Shown: positions 40,762 to 49,898 of the stretch, one piece after another
How positions within the stretch are numbered: the first letter of the stretch is position 1
Layout of the letters: the number at the start of each line of letters is the position of its first letter
Assembly: GCA_041747435.1 (NCBI GenBank)
Contig: JBGTFE010000062.1
Location: 5,167-69,166, forward strand
Source of the DNA: JBGTFE01 sp041747435
GTDB lineage: Bacteria; Acidobacteriota; Blastocatellia; Pyrinomonadales; Pyrinomonadaceae
Length of the DNA: 64,000 bases
Direction: 5' to 3'
The notes under the pieces: model-generated
What the model was told of the DNA's origin: nothing
Seen by the model: the letters and a program-made list of their open reading frames with translations, nothing else
Database searches by the model: none
Position numbers and translations under genes: made by a program

Positions 40762-43581
40762 CTAGCGAACTTTGACCAAAATTTCTTTTTTACCGCATGC
40801 CGATTCGAAGGTTACCGTGAACGCGCCTTTCTTTTGGCTGATCGACCTTATTAGAAAAAGCGCGCGTGTCGCGCCGTCAGGAATTTCGGGCTCGGCGATA
40901 ATTTCAATGTCCGCCGGGCTGCTCGAAACCGCTTTGATCTGTCTAAGGTCGCCTTCGCTTTCAAAGCCGACAAGGACGCCCAGATTTCCTCCGTCAGAAA
41001 GGATAGAAAGCTCGTTTTGGCTGGCAACAATGACGCAGGGCGTGATTTCTTCCTCTTTGGTTCTATCGACTTTTCGCGCGCGTGTTTCGCCCGATTCGAT
41101 CTTCTCCGAATCGACTTTCGCAAGCGTTACCGGTTTCGGAATTGTGATGATCACCGGCTCGAACAGCGGCTTTTCGGTTTTTGGATTTTTCAAAACGTCA
41201 GAAGGTTTTGTTTCAGACTCGGTCTTTACGGCGGCGTTGTTCGTGTTTTCGGTTTGAACAGCGGGAGTTGGGGTCGGAGTTGGAGTCGAAATCGGTTCCA
41301 TCGTTTTTTCGTCCGCCGGAATAGGCTGCGGGGTTTCGGCTGGATTTTCTTCCGCCTCAGTTTTCTGGGGTGTCGGTGTGGGCAGCGGCACTTCAGCTGG
41401 ATTTTGTTCATTCTCAACTTCCTGCGGCGTTGGCGTCGGTAGAGGAGAAGGAACCGGAGTCGGAGTGAATGACGGCATCGCCGGAGATTCAACGTCTTCT
41501 TTTATCGGCGCTTCGGTTTTAATTTCGGATGGTTCTTTTGGTGCGGGCGTCGCGAGCGCGGCGGGAAAGGTATTTTGAGCGATCACCTGCGACGTCAACA
41601 ACACGGGCTTGCTTCCGATCTTCGCCACCAAGCCATCCGTGCTTCCGTTGATCTTTTGATAGAGCACTTCGATGGTGAGATATTTTCCGGCGTTCGGCGC
41701 ATCGCTGAGGTAGGCTTTAATATAAGTATCGAGCGCTTCGTCTCGCTTTCCGTCCGCTTCGAGAGCCGCGCCGAACCGCCACATACTCGATCGCCACCAC
41801 GCGCTTTTCTCCGGTAAAATACTCAGTCCGCGTTTCAAACGGACGATCGCTTCCGCGGCTCGGTTTTGCTCAAAAAGCGTCCCGCCGGCGACTTCTTCGA
41901 TCTCGCCGCGCAAGATGCGCGAAAGCGTTTGCTTTTCGATAGTCGGCACGACGACAACTTCGCCGCGCGAGATCGCGAACGACCGACTGTCGTAAAGTTG
42001 ATCGGCGAGAACGGCAGCCGTCGCGTCCGGCGCCGCAAGCGCGCTATCGACTTTGCCGGTCATCGCTCGCGTCAGCTCCAAAACTTTCGGCAGCGCTTTT
42101 TTCTGCTGCAAAAGTTTCTTTGCCACAAAAAGCTGCCGGTAAAGTTTCATATTGTCTTCGCCCGCGACAAATTTTTCGCCAAGCGCGGCAAGCTCTCCAT
42201 CGGAAGCATCGGGCAGATCGACTTTTTGCACGAATTCCAACAAGGATTTCAACCTTTCCGAGGTTTCCGCACTATCGGCTGGCAGCGGTTGGAAAATGCT
42301 CGCCTGGCGCTCAACCGCAAGCAGTTCCGTGAAACTCATCGCTTCGAGCGGGACACGATTGCCCATCCAGGCTTTTACGTAGTCGTTTTTTACCGAAAAG
42401 TTTCTTCGTAAAATATCGCCGGCTTCGCGAAAAAATCCGGCGCGAAAACGCGCGGACGCAAGTTCGTAATCGAGCGTCGGAAAATCGCCGAATTGACGCG
42501 CAGTGAGCAAAATTCTCTCGGCTTCGAGCGGTTGTTTTTGCGCCATATATCCGCGCGCAAGCGCAATATGCGCCCAAGTATAGCGCGGCTCGATCGTCAA
42601 AGCTTTTTCCGCAAGCTCGATCGCTTTCGCGCCGTCGGAATGCGCCGCATACCAGTAAGCCGCACCTGCAAGCAGAAACAAATTATTGGGATTTGCTTCG
42701 AGCGATTTTGCCATTTCGGTTTCGGCTTCGCGTCTTTTTCCCGCGTCAAACTGCGAAAGTATCAAGCCCGTTTGCGCTGCCGCGTCGTTCGCGTTGGTCG
42801 CGAGAATTTCGTTATAAAGCGCGATCGCTTCGTCGGGCTTGCCGACCGCGCGTTTCATTTCCGCTAAGCTACGCCGCGAAACCACCGAAACGGCGTCAAG
42901 CTCGAGCGCCGTTGCATATGCGCTTACCGAACCGGCGAAATCGAAATTCATTCGGTTTGCGAGCCCGAGAGCCTGATACGCGCCGGGCAAATTCGGTTTT
43001 TCGGATCGTTCGGGCAGAGCGGTTTCAATTCGAATTACATTCTCGGCAATTCGCTTTGCTTCGAAGGCGTTTTCCGTTCCGAGATAGTAGGTCGCCAGCG
43101 CGAGAAGCTGTTTCGGGTTTTCGCCGATCTTTTCCTCGATCAGTTTAGCGATATCGATCGCCGCTGTGCTTTGCCTGAGCGAAAAAAGATTTGTCGGAAA
43201 CTGCAAAAGCAAGGAAAAGAGCTGATCGGAAACGGGTGTCGGCGCTTCGGCAACGGCGGATTTGAAAAACGCGATCCCGCTATCGTTTTCGCCAATCCGC
43301 AGCTTTTCGTCGCCAAGCTGCGCGCGAGCGCTGACGATCAACTCGAGCGCGCGAGTTTTCTCGCGGGATTTCGGAAAGTCGATGATAAATTTTTGCAATG
43401 CGGCAATTCGCTCAGTCAAATCCGTCATCGCGGCGGCTTTTTCAAATTCTTCCTTTTCGTTTGCGAGATTGCTAACGGGCGTTTCGGCGGGTTTTACGTT
43501 ATTTTTTGTCGGCTTCGGCTTTTGAGGAAATGCGCCGATCGCAAATATGATGAGCAAAAATAAAACTGCGAAACTTCTCAT
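40762..43581 (-). CDS. Large secreted TPR protein
   Basis: A signal peptide (LFLLIIFAIGAFPQ) starts a 939-residue protein with about ten TPR-type helical pairs through residue 620, for example PGAYQALGLANRMNFDFAGS and YTWAHIALARGYMAQKQPLE. A 150-residue Pro/Thr/Glu-rich linker (PTPVPSPLPTPTPQE type) follows, then a C-terminal beta domain with two cysteines. It is probably a periplasmic protein-interaction scaffold. Start of the operon with era; the coupling is positional and I cannot see a functional link. Confidence 0.8.
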   Translation of the reverse strand: MRSFAVLFLLIIFAIGAFPQKPKPTKNNVKPAETPVSNLANEKEEFEKAAAMTDLTERIAALQKFIIDFPKSREKTRALELIVSARAQLGDEKLRIGENDSGIAFFKSAVAEAPTPVSDQLFSLLLQFPTNLFSLRQSTAAIDIAKLIEEKIGENPKQLLALATYYLGTENAFEAKRIAENVIRIETALPERSEKPNLPGAYQALGLANRMNFDFAGSVSAYATALELDAVSVVSRRSLAEMKRAVGKPDEAIALYNEILATNANDAAAQTGLILSQFDAGKRREAETEMAKSLEANPNNLFLLAGAAYWYAAHSDGAKAIELAEKALTIEPRYTWAHIALARGYMAQKQPLEAERILLTARQFGDFPTLDYELASARFRAGFFREAGDILRRNFSVKNDYVKAWMGNRVPLEAMSFTELLAVERQASIFQPLPADSAETSERLKSLLEFVQKVDLPDASDGELAALGEKFVAGEDNMKLYRQLFVAKKLLQQKKALPKVLELTRAMTGKVDSALAAPDATAAVLADQLYDSRSFAISRGEVVVVPTIEKQTLSRILRGEIEEVAGGTLFEQNRAAEAIVRLKRGLSILPEKSAWWRSSMWRFGAALEADGKRDEALDTYIKAYLSDAPNAGKYLTIEVLYQKINGSTDGLVAKIGSKPVLLTSQVIAQNTFPAALATPAPKEPSEIKTEAPIKEDVESPAMPSFTPTPVPSPLPTPTPQEVENEQNPAEVPLPTPTPQKTEAEENPAETPQPIPADEKTMEPISTPTPTPTPAVQTENTNNAAVKTESETKPSDVLKNPKTEKPLFEPVIITIPKPVTLAKVDSEKIESGETRARKVDRTKEEEITPCVIVASQNELSILSDGGNLGVLVGFESEGDLRQIKAVSSSPADIEIIAEPEIPDGATRALFLIRSISQKKGAFTVTFESACGKKEILVKVR

Positions 43582-43651
43582 AAAATAACCCTTGTTTTCA
43601 GAATAATATCACGAAATTGCATTTATCCCACGACGGTTTTATGCTCTGTGT

Positions 43652-44167
43652 ATGAACGAGCTCGACGATATCTGGACGCAAATGATGGCAAAAGCGATCG
43701 CCGACGCGCGAGACGCCGAGCGTCATGACGTCGCCGCGTATCTGACGCTTAAAGCGAACAACGACGTTATTCGCGCGACCAGCGTCAAATGGCTTTTCGA
43801 TTCGATCACCGAGATCGCCGCCCGGCACAATCGCAATATTTCAAATATTCAGATCGAAAACGAAAGCCCGCACAATTTCGTGTTCGGAAACGCAAATTTG
43901 GTCGGCTCCTTGCTTCGTCTTCGTCTCGGATTGAGATGTATGACGCTCGAAGCGGGTTGGACGCGCACGCCAAAGGACGGCTTTATGAGCGGCGGCGCGC
44001 TTGCCGTCGCGCAGATCACGCATTTCGGGCTTCGCCCAGCAAATTCCGTGCTTGTATTGATGCGCGAAAACGATCTGCCGCAATGGTTCTTGCTCGACAA
44101 AAAAGGCGAGAAAAAAGTCTTTGATTCGCGCGATCTGCAAAAACATTTTCAGCTCTTTGCCAAATGA
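43652..44167 (+). CDS. Unknown conserved-looking 171-residue protein
   Basis: I do not recognise it. The sequence is well-behaved globular alpha/beta: an N-terminal helical part (DARDAERHDVAAYLTLKAN), a Gly/Arg/Leu-rich middle (LVGSLLRLRLGLRCMTLE), and a C-terminus with NDLPQWFLLDKKGEKKVFD. No signal or membrane helix. It starts 70 bp from the divergent TPR gene and precedes the zinc-ribbon gene on the same strand. Confidence 0.6.
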   Translation: MNELDDIWTQMMAKAIADARDAERHDVAAYLTLKANNDVIRATSVKWLFDSITEIAARHNRNISNIQIENESPHNFVFGNANLVGSLLRLRLGLRCMTLEAGWTRTPKDGFMSGGALAVAQITHFGLRPANSVLVLMRENDLPQWFLLDKKGEKKVFDSRDLQKHFQLFAK

Positions 44168-44252
44168 TTTCTTTCGGTCTTTCCCTTTTTCACTTTCTTT
44201 AGGTTAAAATAAAGTATTGAAAAGTTGATTTAAGAGGAGATTTTCTTAATAC

Positions 44253-44993
44253 GTGAAGGCAGAACTTGAAAAGCTGATAGATTTGCAGATTACAGACACA
44301 AACATCAGACGTTTGAAAACCAAAATCGATACCGCGGAAGAAAGGCGTGCTAATTTAGAAGAAGAATTCGAAAAGCACGCCTCTTCTATTCGAGAAATTC
44401 AGGCGCGGCGCGACGCAGCAAAAGCCGCCCACGCCGATCTTGAAAATAAGATCGCCGATAACAAGATTCATCTCGAACGCACCAACCGCAATTTAAAACA
44501 CGCCCAAAATCAAAAAGAATACGAGACTGCGATGCGCGAAACGGACGCGCTGCAAAAGCAGATCAATCAATTTGAAACCGAGGCGTTGGAAAAAATAACC
44601 GAGATCGAGGAAGTCGAGAAAGTTTTGGAAGAACGCGCCGAAGAAATAAATTCACTCGATGCAAAACGCGCCGCCGCGCTCAAAGAGTTTGACGCGGAAA
44701 TCGGCGCGGATCGAAAGGAATTCGACGCGGAATCGCAAAAACGGCATAAAGTTTTTGTGACTTTGCCGGCAAATCTCGCCTCGGTTTACAATCGCCTCGC
44801 GCAGCGCAGCCGCGACGGGATCGCCGTTGCCGAAGTAAAAAACGGAGCATGCAGCGCCTGCTTTATGGCGCTTCGCCCGCAAATGCAGGCGGAAGTTCGT
44901 AAAGCAAACCAAATAATCGTCTGCGAAACCTGCTCGCGCATTCTTTATATTCTCGGTAAAGATACCCAAAGCGAAGAAGCGACGGCGAGCTAG
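44253..44993 (+). CDS. Coiled-coil zinc-ribbon protein (zf-RING_7 type)
   Basis: A GTG start is used, with AGAGGAG 10 bp upstream. About 180 residues of coiled coil (EKLIDLQITDTNIRRLKTKI ... KITEIEEVEKVLEERAEE) lead to a C-terminal C4 ribbon (CSACFMALRP ... CETCSRILY). The family is widespread, often next to RNase HII, polymerase or Nif3-like genes, and is proposed to bind nucleic acid. 246 residues. A REP-like element follows directly after the stop. Confidence 0.82.
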   Translation: MKAELEKLIDLQITDTNIRRLKTKIDTAEERRANLEEEFEKHASSIREIQARRDAAKAAHADLENKIADNKIHLERTNRNLKHAQNQKEYETAMRETDALQKQINQFETEALEKITEIEEVEKVLEERAEEINSLDAKRAAALKEFDAEIGADRKEFDAESQKRHKVFVTLPANLASVYNRLAQRSRDGIAVAEVKNGACSACFMALRPQMQAEVRKANQIIVCETCSRILYILGKDTQSEEATAS

Positions 44994-44995
44994 CG

Positions 44996-45024
44996 GGAGC
45001 GCCGGCAATGTTTGCGAAGCAAAC
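44996..45024 (+). repeat. REP-like element, partial copy 3
   Basis: GGAGCGCCGGCA followed by GTTTGC-GAA-GCAAAC, directly after the zinc-ribbon gene stop. The second hairpin has the same form as GATTGC-GAA-GCAATC in the copy at 47302-47340; the first is shortened. Confidence 0.6.
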
Positions 45025-45069
45025 ACCTATTCGCGCTTTTGCGCTCAATGCAAAGCTGTCCGCGCTCCG

Positions 45070-46845
45070 TTATTTACACCATTCATCGGAAATTCCGACA
45101 TCCACTTTTACAGGAACTTTTTTAACATATTCTTCGCCGGCGACGCGCATTGCTTTTTCCAGTTTCCCGGCGGTTTGTTCGGCTTCCGCTTCATCACATT
45201 CAAGAATAATTTCATCGTGAACGATATTGACGAGCCGCGCCGAAGTTCCGGCGATTTCGCGGTGAAGCAAGTGCAAAGCGCGTTTTAAGATGTCGGCGGA
45301 GGTTCCCTGAATCGGGAAGTTTTTGGCGTTTCGCTGGGCGCCGCCGATCGACTGGCGGTCGTTTTCGTCAAAACGATGGCGATACATTCTGCCCGAAGCC
45401 GTGCGCGAAGTTCGGTCGGTTACAACACGCCGCGCGGCGTCGCGCAGCCAATTATCGAGCCCGCGATACGTCACAAAATAGCGGCGCATAATATTTTCAG
45501 CTTCGGTTTGCGACAAGCCGGTAAGCATCGCAAAACGCTGTGCGCCGATGCCGTAAACGACGCCGAAATTCAGACGCTTGGCAAACGAGCGCTGGTCGGC
45601 GGTAACTTCGTCGGGCGCGACGCCAAAAACCTGCGAGGCGGTGATCTTGTGAAAATCGGCGCCGCCGGCGAAGGCGTTGATAAAGTTTTCGTCGCCGGAA
45701 AAATCGGCAAGAATTCGCAATTCGATCTGCGAATAATCGGCGATGACGAGCTTTTTGCCATCGGGCGCGAGAAAACACCGCCGATATTCTTCTTCGTGCG
45801 GAATTTGCTGTAAATTTGGACGCGAGCATGAGAATCTTCCGGTCGGCGCGCCGATTTGGCGAAAATCAGCGTGAATTCGGCGCGTTTCCGGTCGGATAAA
45901 TTCGAGGATATTTTCGCCAAAGCTCGACAAAGATTTTGCGACACCGCGATATTCGAGCAGTTTTGCTACGACCGGAAAATCGGCGGCAAGCGGCTGCAGT
46001 TGCCAACCTCGCGTCGTTTCGGGAACCGGAACGCCGAGATTTTTGAGCGCGTCGGTAACCTGCATTTGCGAATCCAGATTTATCTGCGCAACTCCGAAAA
46101 GCGAAGCCTGCGCGACGCCAGCCGAAAGCATGTGCTGCAGCTCGTATGCGACCGTTGATTGAACTTTTTTAACTTTTTCAAGCTGTTCGCGCCAGCGCGC
46201 TTCGTCAAGATTGAATCCATTAAGCTCCATCGCGGCGATCGGCGCAATACATTCGAATTCGAGCTGCGCGGCGTTTCTTAAATCGTCCGCGGCGAGTTTT
46301 TCGTCAAGTTTTTCGCGCAGCGAAATCATGATCGCCGCATCGCGCGCGGCGTATTCGATCTGCGACTGAGTCAATTCCGCGGCGCTCCAATCCGAAATTT
46401 GCTCGGTTTTATCGAGTTCCGTGCCGAGAAAAAAATTGACGACTTCAGCAAGCGAATGCCGTCGCTCGCCGTCGCCCGCAGCGATCAATTGGCTGGCGAT
46501 CATTGTGTCGAACACGCCGCCAACATCTACGCCAAGATGATGCTTGATCCATTTCGCATCAAATTTCGCGTTGTGCGCGATCTTAACAGGACGCTCCGCC
46601 GCGAGCAGTTCGCGCAAAGGCGCAAGTTCCGGTAAATTTTTGAGATCGCCTTTTTCGGCAAACGGTTTGAGGTCGATAACCTGCGTTTCTTTTCCCGTGC
46701 TGATTTGAACGAGCCGCAAAATGCCGTCGTAAGGATCGAGTTCCGTCGTTTCGGTGTCAAACCCGATAAAATCTTCGTTTTTTAATTTTTCGCACGCTGC
46801 GCGCAACGCGTCGAAGTCGGTGATGATCTCGAAATAAATTTCCAT
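45070..46845 (-). CDS. DNA polymerase I-like, exonuclease-polymerase only
   Basis: The 591-residue protein begins with the DnaQ-like 3'-5' exonuclease (FIGFDTETTELD, HNAKFDAKWIK, YAARDAAIM). The family A polymerase follows, with motif A (VIADYSQIELRILA), motif B (RSFAKRLNFGVVYG) and motif C (VNIVHDEIILE). The 5' nuclease domain of PolA is absent. The R, K and F of motif B are conserved, so it should polymerise. It may be a repair or gap-filling polymerase, with another PolA or a separate flap nuclease elsewhere. It is a single gene. Confidence 0.9.
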   Translation of the reverse strand: MEIYFEIITDFDALRAACEKLKNEDFIGFDTETTELDPYDGILRLVQISTGKETQVIDLKPFAEKGDLKNLPELAPLRELLAAERPVKIAHNAKFDAKWIKHHLGVDVGGVFDTMIASQLIAAGDGERRHSLAEVVNFFLGTELDKTEQISDWSAAELTQSQIEYAARDAAIMISLREKLDEKLAADDLRNAAQLEFECIAPIAAMELNGFNLDEARWREQLEKVKKVQSTVAYELQHMLSAGVAQASLFGVAQINLDSQMQVTDALKNLGVPVPETTRGWQLQPLAADFPVVAKLLEYRGVAKSLSSFGENILEFIRPETRRIHADFRQIGAPTGRFSCSRPNLQQIPHEEEYRRCFLAPDGKKLVIADYSQIELRILADFSGDENFINAFAGGADFHKITASQVFGVAPDEVTADQRSFAKRLNFGVVYGIGAQRFAMLTGLSQTEAENIMRRYFVTYRGLDNWLRDAARRVVTDRTSRTASGRMYRHRFDENDRQSIGGAQRNAKNFPIQGTSADILKRALHLLHREIAGTSARLVNIVHDEIILECDEAEAEQTAGKLEKAMRVAGEEYVKKVPVKVDVGISDEWCK

Positions 46846-46915
46846 ATATTCTAAATCTTAAATCGTGAGCGATTAATAGTAAATTCTCATGGCAACAACT
46901 ATTCGTTATTTCCTA

Positions 46916-46944
46916 TTTACCAATCGATAAAAAACATCTATACT
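46916..46944 (+). promoter_or_regulatory. Promoter of the RNase E/G gene
   Basis: -35 TTTACC (46916-46921), 17-bp spacer, -10 TATACT (46939-46944). Start expected near 46951, giving a leader of about 400 nt. Confidence 0.6.
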
Positions 46945-46950
46945 GATTTT

Positions 46951-47351
46951 GGTTTGCTGCAAGATTTGTTGAATATTTGAAAAAGCGCAGCAAACGACCG
47001 GATTAAAAGGATTTTAGCGGCAATTTTGATTGTCGAAAATAACGCGAAACGGGTTTTGAGCGCAACGGTTTAAAAAATTTATGCGCTCCCCGAATTCGAA
47101 TAAAAGAAGCGAGATTCGCTTTGTATTTTGTATAACGAGATTCCTGTGTGAGAAAACTCAAATTTCCGTTTGTTTTGGAAATTAACTCCGTAAACAAAAA
47201 ACACATCAATTAAGACGCAACCGGGCTTGTAAGAAAATCAAGCCAGAGGCGCAGTCCGTAATAAATCCTTAAAATCAAAAAATTGGAAATAAGTTGGTTT
47301 AGATTGCTTCGCAATCCTGCAGGCAGACTGCCTGCGCTCCACTAGAAAAAT
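46951..47351 (+). promoter_or_regulatory. Long 5' leader of the RNase E/G gene
   Basis: There is no ORF. It contains hairpins such as GGCTTG-TAAGAAAAT-CAAGCC near 47224-47245 and ends with a REP-like element 12 bp before the start codon. Long leaders of rne are autoregulatory in enterobacteria, so a similar role is possible. Confidence 0.45.
47302..47340 (-). repeat. REP-like paired-hairpin element, copy 2
   Basis: On the minus strand: GGAGCGCAGGCAG-TCT-GCCTGCAG followed by GATTGC-GAA-GCAATC. It is the closest counterpart of the copy at 5965-6005, and both second hairpins are self-complementary though different in sequence. It occupies the normal ribosome-binding position of the RNase E/G gene. 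Confidence 0.75.
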
Positions 47352-49808
47352 ATGTCAAAAGAAATGATCATCAGCGTCAACGGACGCGAAAAGAAGATCG
47401 CCGTTTTGGATAACGGCAAAGTTACGGAATTTTATATCGAACGCGGCGAGGAAAACTCGGGCGTCGTCGGTAACATTTACAAAGGACGTGTAATGCGCGT
47501 GTTGCCGGGAATGCAGTCGGCATTCGTCGACATCGGTTTGGAGCGCGACGCGTTTCTTTACGTTTCCGACTTTTTCGACGAAGAAGAAGAGATCGAGCGG
47601 ATCGTGATGGAAAAATCCAAAAAAGTTTCGCCGGAAGAAGCGAAGCGTGCGGCAAACGATCAGATCGATCGCTCGCGGCTCGAACGTGAAAAGCAGATGG
47701 AATCCGTTCAGGAAATTGCCGAACCGCTTGCAGAAAGCGGCGACGAAGATTCGGACGAACTCGCAGACGAAAAGGTCGCGAAAACAGCGAAGGGCGCGGA
47801 CGAGGAAGTTTCAGATGAGGCGACCGAGCAAGCGCCGAAGGGAAAACGCGGCAAATCGCGCCGCGGAAAAAAAGAAAAACCGGAGCCGAAGATCGAGGAA
47901 AGAGCCGCGGAAAAGGTTGAAAACGAGGGCGTTCCGGATTTTGAGTTCGAAGACTCTGGGTTCGAACGCGTTATTGACGACGAAGATACGGGCGAAATGT
48001 TCAAAGATGCTTATCGTCAGGAAGCGATCTTTGATAAGGTGCGCGCGGTGGAATTTGAAATGGAAAGCGCAGCGACGGCAGAGGTGGGCTCCTTGTTAGC
48101 CGCTGTTCCGGGCGCGACGGGCGGTTTTGAGCGGATTGCCGACGAGGATGATGAAGCGCAGACAAGCGTCAAGACAAAGTCGAAACGCGGACGCGGCGGG
48201 AAAAAAGCTGCGGCACAAGCCGAAAAATCGGATTCGTCGGAATCGGTCAATGACGCGGCGGAAAAGGCGAGCCGCGCTAAGAAGGGAAAAGCTTCGGCGA
48301 AAGCGACGATGACCAAAGGAAGGGCGCGCGGAAAAAAAGCAGCGAAGGACGAAACCTTGGAAGACGGCGAAGCGAGCCTGAAAGAATCGAATCCAAATTC
48401 GGAAATGGTCGCGCGGCGCGGCGGTCGCGGTCGGCGCGGTGGTCGCGGACGTACGCGGCAGGAAATCAAAACGGATGAGAAAGCGCCTGCGGAAACCGAA
48501 GCCGTTCCTACCGGAGTTCCGAGCGGCAACGGCGGAACTGGCGGAAATCGCGGCGGCAGATACAGCGAGCGCCGCGAGCGTTCACCGCAGCCGACGATCA
48601 CCGATCTGCTCCGCGAAGGACAGGAAATTCTTGTTCAGATCGCAAAAGAACCGATCGCGCGAAAAGGCGCGCGGATAACTTCGCATATCGCGCTTCCCGG
48701 CAGGTTTTTGGTTTATATGCCGACGATCGAACATATGGGCGTTTCGCGCAAGATCGAATCGTCAAACGAACGCGGCAGACTTCGCACATTGATCCAAAAG
48801 ATCTGCGCGGAAGAAGTCGTTCCTTCAGGCGGATTTATTGTTCGAACGGCAGGCGTCGGAATTTCGGAGGAAGATCTGCGGCAGGACGCGCGGTATTTAA
48901 TTCGCACCTGGCTGGAGATAAAGAAAACTTCGGAGAAAAAGAAATCACCATCGCTTGTGCATCAGGATCTGGACATCATTCAACGTCTCTTGCGCGATCA
49001 CTTGTCGGATGAATACACCGCAATTCGGGTCGATTCCGAAGAGGAATATTCACGGGTGGTCGAATTTATCAACCGAATTCAGCCGCGAATGGTCAAGCGC
49101 GTCAAGCTTTATACGCGCGACGAGCCGATCCTCGAAGCCTTTGGCGTGCAGGACGAAATTGAAAAAGCGCTCAAACCGCGAGTTTGGCTAAGATCCGGCG
49201 GTTATCTCGTGATAAATCAGACCGAAGCGCTGGTTGCGATCGACGTCAACACCGGCAAATTTGTCGGCAAGGGAAATGCGCGGCTCGAAGACACGATCAC
49301 CAAAACGAATATGGAAGCCGTCGAAGAAATTGCTCGGCAAATTCGTCTTCGCGATCTTGGCGGAATTCTTGTGCTCGATCTTATCGACATGGAAGACCGG
49401 CGCAATCGTCACAAGGTTATGAATCTGTTGCAGGACGCGCTTGCCTCGGACAAATCGCCGACAAAAGTTCTGTCTTACAACGATTTCGGATTGATCATTA
49501 TGACGCGCAAACGCGTGAAACAATCGCTCGAGCGGACGCTTTGCTCGCCGTGCGAATACTGCGAAGGCGCGGGCTGGGTCAAATCGGCGCAAACGGTCTG
49601 TTATGAAATTTTGGAAGAGGCGCGACGATTGTCTAGAACTCTGGACGACGTTAAGATGACAACCTTGCGACTTCATCCGGAAGTCGCTCTCGCGCTTCAA
49701 AACAACGAAAAGACGGTTTACGACGAGATCGAAGCCTATCTCGGAAATGTTGACGTGACGAGCGACCCGACAGTTCATCAAAATCAATTCGATTTTGCGT
49801 TTGTTTAG
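47352..49808 (+). CDS. rng: Ribonuclease E/G with S1-domain insertion
   Basis: An 818-residue Rne/Rng endonuclease. The S1 domain (GNIYKGRVMRVLPGMQSAFV) is interrupted near residue 80 by about 330 residues of acidic and basic low-complexity sequence. The insert includes RRGGRGRRGGRGR and GGTGGNRGGRYSERRER near 340-410. The S1 then resumes at LLREGQEILVQIAKEP. The catalytic Asp sites (VAIDVNTGKF; LVLDLIDMED) and Zn-link CSPCEYC follow. There is no C-terminal scaffold. The protein decays mRNA and matures rRNA. It begins 12 bp after a REP-like hairpin, with no clear Shine-Dalgarno. Confidence 0.93.
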   Translation: MSKEMIISVNGREKKIAVLDNGKVTEFYIERGEENSGVVGNIYKGRVMRVLPGMQSAFVDIGLERDAFLYVSDFFDEEEEIERIVMEKSKKVSPEEAKRAANDQIDRSRLEREKQMESVQEIAEPLAESGDEDSDELADEKVAKTAKGADEEVSDEATEQAPKGKRGKSRRGKKEKPEPKIEERAAEKVENEGVPDFEFEDSGFERVIDDEDTGEMFKDAYRQEAIFDKVRAVEFEMESAATAEVGSLLAAVPGATGGFERIADEDDEAQTSVKTKSKRGRGGKKAAAQAEKSDSSESVNDAAEKASRAKKGKASAKATMTKGRARGKKAAKDETLEDGEASLKESNPNSEMVARRGGRGRRGGRGRTRQEIKTDEKAPAETEAVPTGVPSGNGGTGGNRGGRYSERRERSPQPTITDLLREGQEILVQIAKEPIARKGARITSHIALPGRFLVYMPTIEHMGVSRKIESSNERGRLRTLIQKICAEEVVPSGGFIVRTAGVGISEEDLRQDARYLIRTWLEIKKTSEKKKSPSLVHQDLDIIQRLLRDHLSDEYTAIRVDSEEEYSRVVEFINRIQPRMVKRVKLYTRDEPILEAFGVQDEIEKALKPRVWLRSGGYLVINQTEALVAIDVNTGKFVGKGNARLEDTITKTNMEAVEEIARQIRLRDLGGILVLDLIDMEDRRNRHKVMNLLQDALASDKSPTKVLSYNDFGLIIMTRKRVKQSLERTLCSPCEYCEGAGWVKSAQTVCYEILEEARRLSRTLDDVKMTTLRLHPEVALALQNNEKTVYDEIEAYLGNVDVTSDPTVHQNQFDFAFV

Positions 49809-49818
49809 ATGAATTTGC

Positions 49819-49882
49819 CCGCGAAATACGCAAAAATGCGCGAAACAAGTTTATTTCGTGTTTTTGGCGTTTATTCGCGGGA
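49819..49882. repeat. Long imperfect inverted repeat, CGCGAAA type
   Basis: Arms of about 28 nt (49819-49846 and 49855-49882) are complementary at most positions, with perfect outer ends CCCGCGAA/TTCGCGGG. It sits between the convergent RNase E/G and LolA-like genes and resembles the element at 19571-19620 in style. Confidence 0.65.
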
Positions 49883-49898
49883 GATTCTTACTTAAATC

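Noticed and set aside
48017..48601. 194-residue minus-strand ORF
   Set aside because: It is a Ser/Arg/Pro-rich mirror of the low-complexity insert of RNase E/G on the other strand.
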